A DNA stretch of 64,000 bases from Rhizomys pruinosus (Eukaryota > Chordata > Mammalia > Rodentia > Spalacidae). Positions 62,041-64,000 of the stretch are shown piece after piece. Made by a program: the position numbers and the translations under genes. The first letter of the stretch is position 1. The number at the start of each line of letters is the position of its first letter. A model generated the notes under the pieces. The model saw nothing but the letters and a program-made list of their open reading frames with translations. It was not told the origin of the DNA and made no database searches. The stretch spans positions 1,023,399 to 1,087,398 of the forward strand of contig VZQC01009966.1 of NCBI GenBank assembly GCA_009823505.1, written 5' to 3'.

Positions 62041-62340
62041 GTGGTTTGAATGAAAATGACCCCGGTTAGTGGCACTGTTTGGGGAGATCTTAGAAGGTGT
62101 GGCCATGCTGGAGGAAGCATGCCACTGGGAGCAGGTTAGAGAGTTCTTAAGCCCTGGCTGATCTCCAGTTGCTCTCCCTTCCTGTGCTGCTTGAGCACTG
62201 AGGACTCACCTTCTGCTCACACTCCAGCTGCCCCAGCTCCCAGGCCTCCCTGACATGATGGACTCTCGCCCCTTGTGAACCATAAGCTAAATAAACACTT
62301 TCTTTTAAAAGTTGCTTTGCTCAGGAAAGTAACTAATACA
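62041..62340. mobile_element. Rodent interspersed repeat, about 300 bp
   Basis: 'tggtggtttgaatgaaaatg', 'ggcactgtttggggagatct', 'gaaagtaactaatacag'. A familiar rodent non-coding repeat; class not certain. Confidence 0.65.
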
Positions 62341-62372
62341 GCTACCTGTCAAGTTTTGTCTCTTTACCTCAT

Positions 62373-62614
62373 TTAAAAAAATTTTTTATTTATTTTTGTA
62401 TGTGTATGAATGTACTGTCTGCATGTAGGTTTTGCACCCGTGTCGTGCAATGCTGTGGAGGTCAGAAGAGGGCGTCAGATGCCCCTGGAACTGGAGTTCT
62501 CCTGGAATTGGAGTTTCAGACGGTTCTTAGCCGCCATATGGGTGCTGGGGATCGAACCTGGGTCCTCTGCAAGAGCAGTTGGTGCTCTTAACCGCTAGGC
62601 TATCTCTCTAGCCC
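62373..62614 (-). mobile_element. Young B3-type SINE with 11-bp TSD
   Basis: Antisense, full-length. TSD CTTTACCTCAT at 62362-62372 and 62615-62625. Confidence 0.95.
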
Positions 62615-63089
62615 CTTTACCTCATGTTTTACATCTCTTTTGTTTCACCATTGCTGTGAAATGTCTAGAACAGGATTACTCCCAAGCTCTGAGTCACTAA
62701 GCCATCATCATCTTTTGCCGAACAGAACAGTAGCAACATCCTTGTATCGACACTTCAGTGTGCTGTTTTTAACATGTCAAATACAGATCCTATTAAGGCA
62801 CCAGTTTAGGACCCTTCTCTACATGAAAACCCAAAGTACCTACACACTGACCTCAGAATATAAGCCAAAGTCCTTACAAGGTGTCACATTATCAGGCTTT
62901 GGGTTCTTAAGTGATCTGTGTTCCCCCGGCACTGTCTATCGTGCACTGAGCCCTGGTGAGCCTTGAATGTTTCTTGGTGTGCTTTGAATGTTCCAAAGTT
63001 GCTACTGCTGAGCATATTCAGCTCTTTTTCAGTAAATGATGTTCTATATTATAGTCTCTAATTCTCTGTAGCAGTTTGCAAACTTGACT

Positions 63090-63612
63090 TGATCTCCATG
63101 GTTAAACAAGTAGACTTACCCAAAGAACTAATAAGTAACATATCCAACAGATACTTGAACAATAGTGCTTATTGTGGCACTATTCACAGCAGCTGTGACA
63201 TGTTATGAAAGCATCCTAGGTATCCACAAACAGAGATGGGCAAGGAAAACATGGCCTCTATACACAATGGAACTTTTTTTCAGCCCAAAGAAGGTTCTAT
63301 TATATTCTTTGCAGGAAAATGGATGAAACTGGAGACTATCATATTAAGCAAATTAAACCAGTCTCAGAAAAACACACATTATACATTTTCTCTCATGTGT
63401 AGTTCCTAGAATTTATACCTTCATATAAAATCCTGTATGCATGTATGAGAAGAAAACAGAAATGAAGTTGTCTAAGGAACTAAAGAGACTTAAGGGAGGG
63501 GAAAGGGTAAAAAAAAAGGAGGGCAAGTGGAACAGGGGAGGGTGGGACACTCAGCCTAAACAACACAATTCTAAGAAAATAAGTAAATAAATGAATTAAA
63601 TAAATTAATGTA
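63090..63612 (+). mobile_element. LINE-1 3' end (sense)
   Basis: Decayed ORF2 C-terminal and 3'-UTR sequence in + orientation: a stretch like 'gtggcactattcacagcagc', then 'ggaaaatggatgaaactgga' and 'tcatattaagcaaattaaac', typical of the L1 ORF2/3' UTR boundary. A purine- and G-rich 3' UTR follows (63480-63550) and then an A-rich tail (aagtaaataaatgaattaaa). Confidence 0.75.
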
Positions 63613-64000
63613 TAAAATGTTTAAGGGTATGTGTTTGCATGTGTCTTTTTTATTTTTGTTCCAAGAAAACAGATTTCAAGGCTCTCTGTAAGTTTGTTTT
63701 TGTTTATTATTTCTGGTCATTATCATTCACAGTATCTTGCTTCTTTGCATATTGGAATATGAGTGTATACTTGATATTCTATTTTAAATTTATTTGTAGA
63801 AATTATTTGATATATTGGGTGATATCATCCTCCTATAGTATTTTCCTCATTTTATCAGATACTGGAGTAGTACTAAGAAACGATTCCTTTAATTTAAGAT
63901 TCTGAAATTATATTTTCTTTTTCTTTAAATTTATTTATTTATTTATTTTTTTAAGGGATTCTACAATACAATGACACAGTTGTTTGCAGATAGCATTGAC

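Larger units (their letters stand above)
60626..64000 (+). other. Mlip: Mlip intron downstream of exon F (partial)
   Basis: Starts gtatgt after exon F and runs off the window. It contains a CA microsatellite, a short-unit minisatellite, a 300-bp rodent repeat, a B3 SINE and an L1 3' end. 60789-61495, 61820-62035, 62626-63085 and 63610-64000 show nothing recognisable. No further MLIP exon is visible. Confidence 0.75.

Overview
This is rodent nuclear DNA. It carries many B1 (7SL-derived) SINEs, many tRNA-derived SINEs of B2/B3 type, rare ID/B4-like SINEs, and rodent-type LINE-1 with ORF1 and ORF2. Having B1 and B2/B3 together points to the mouse-like rodents (Myodonta). Neither the L1 proteins nor the abundant B3 variant look like house mouse as I know it. 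I cannot name the species. There are no bacterial genes, CRISPR arrays or operons.

The only gene I can support is Mlip (muscular LMNA-interacting protein, also called CIP), on the + strand. Six internal exons are visible: 16541-16933, 32488-34014, 43177-43248, 60214-60279, 60361-60444 and 60566-60625. Each has a canonical AG acceptor and GT donor, and the peptides join in the order known for mammalian MLIP. First and last exons lie outside the window. All six exons are multiples of three and start and end in phase 0, so any of them can be skipped without a frameshift. The 1,527-bp exon encodes 509 Ser/Pro-rich residues. The last three exons are packed into 412 bp, after introns of 15.6, 9.2 and 17.0 kb.

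Everything else is intronic. From 1 to 10.9 kb it is mostly unique, AT-rich sequence with two B3 SINEs and a likely retrocopied 3' end. From 11.0 to 13.7 kb lies an L1 with a twin-priming inversion and a 10-bp target-site duplication (TSD). Directly beside it, at 13.8-14.9 kb, is an L1 5'-half fragment in a perfect 16-bp TSD. From 19.4 to 24.7 kb there is a second antisense L1 with 56-bp 5'-UTR monomers and another 5'-half fragment. From 25.56 to 27.6 kb lies a 48/49-bp pyrimidine-rich minisatellite of about 42 copies. A 72-bp near-perfect hairpin lies 0.9 kb upstream of the large exon. From 36 to 62.6 kb the introns hold many SINEs, several with clear TSDs, plus TG/CA arrays and a second minisatellite.

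I found no new gene system. The points most worth following are the phase-0 exon architecture, the pyrimidine-rich intronic array full of acceptor-like AGs, the two L1 5'-half insertions that break at nearly the same ORF1 position, and the hairpin.
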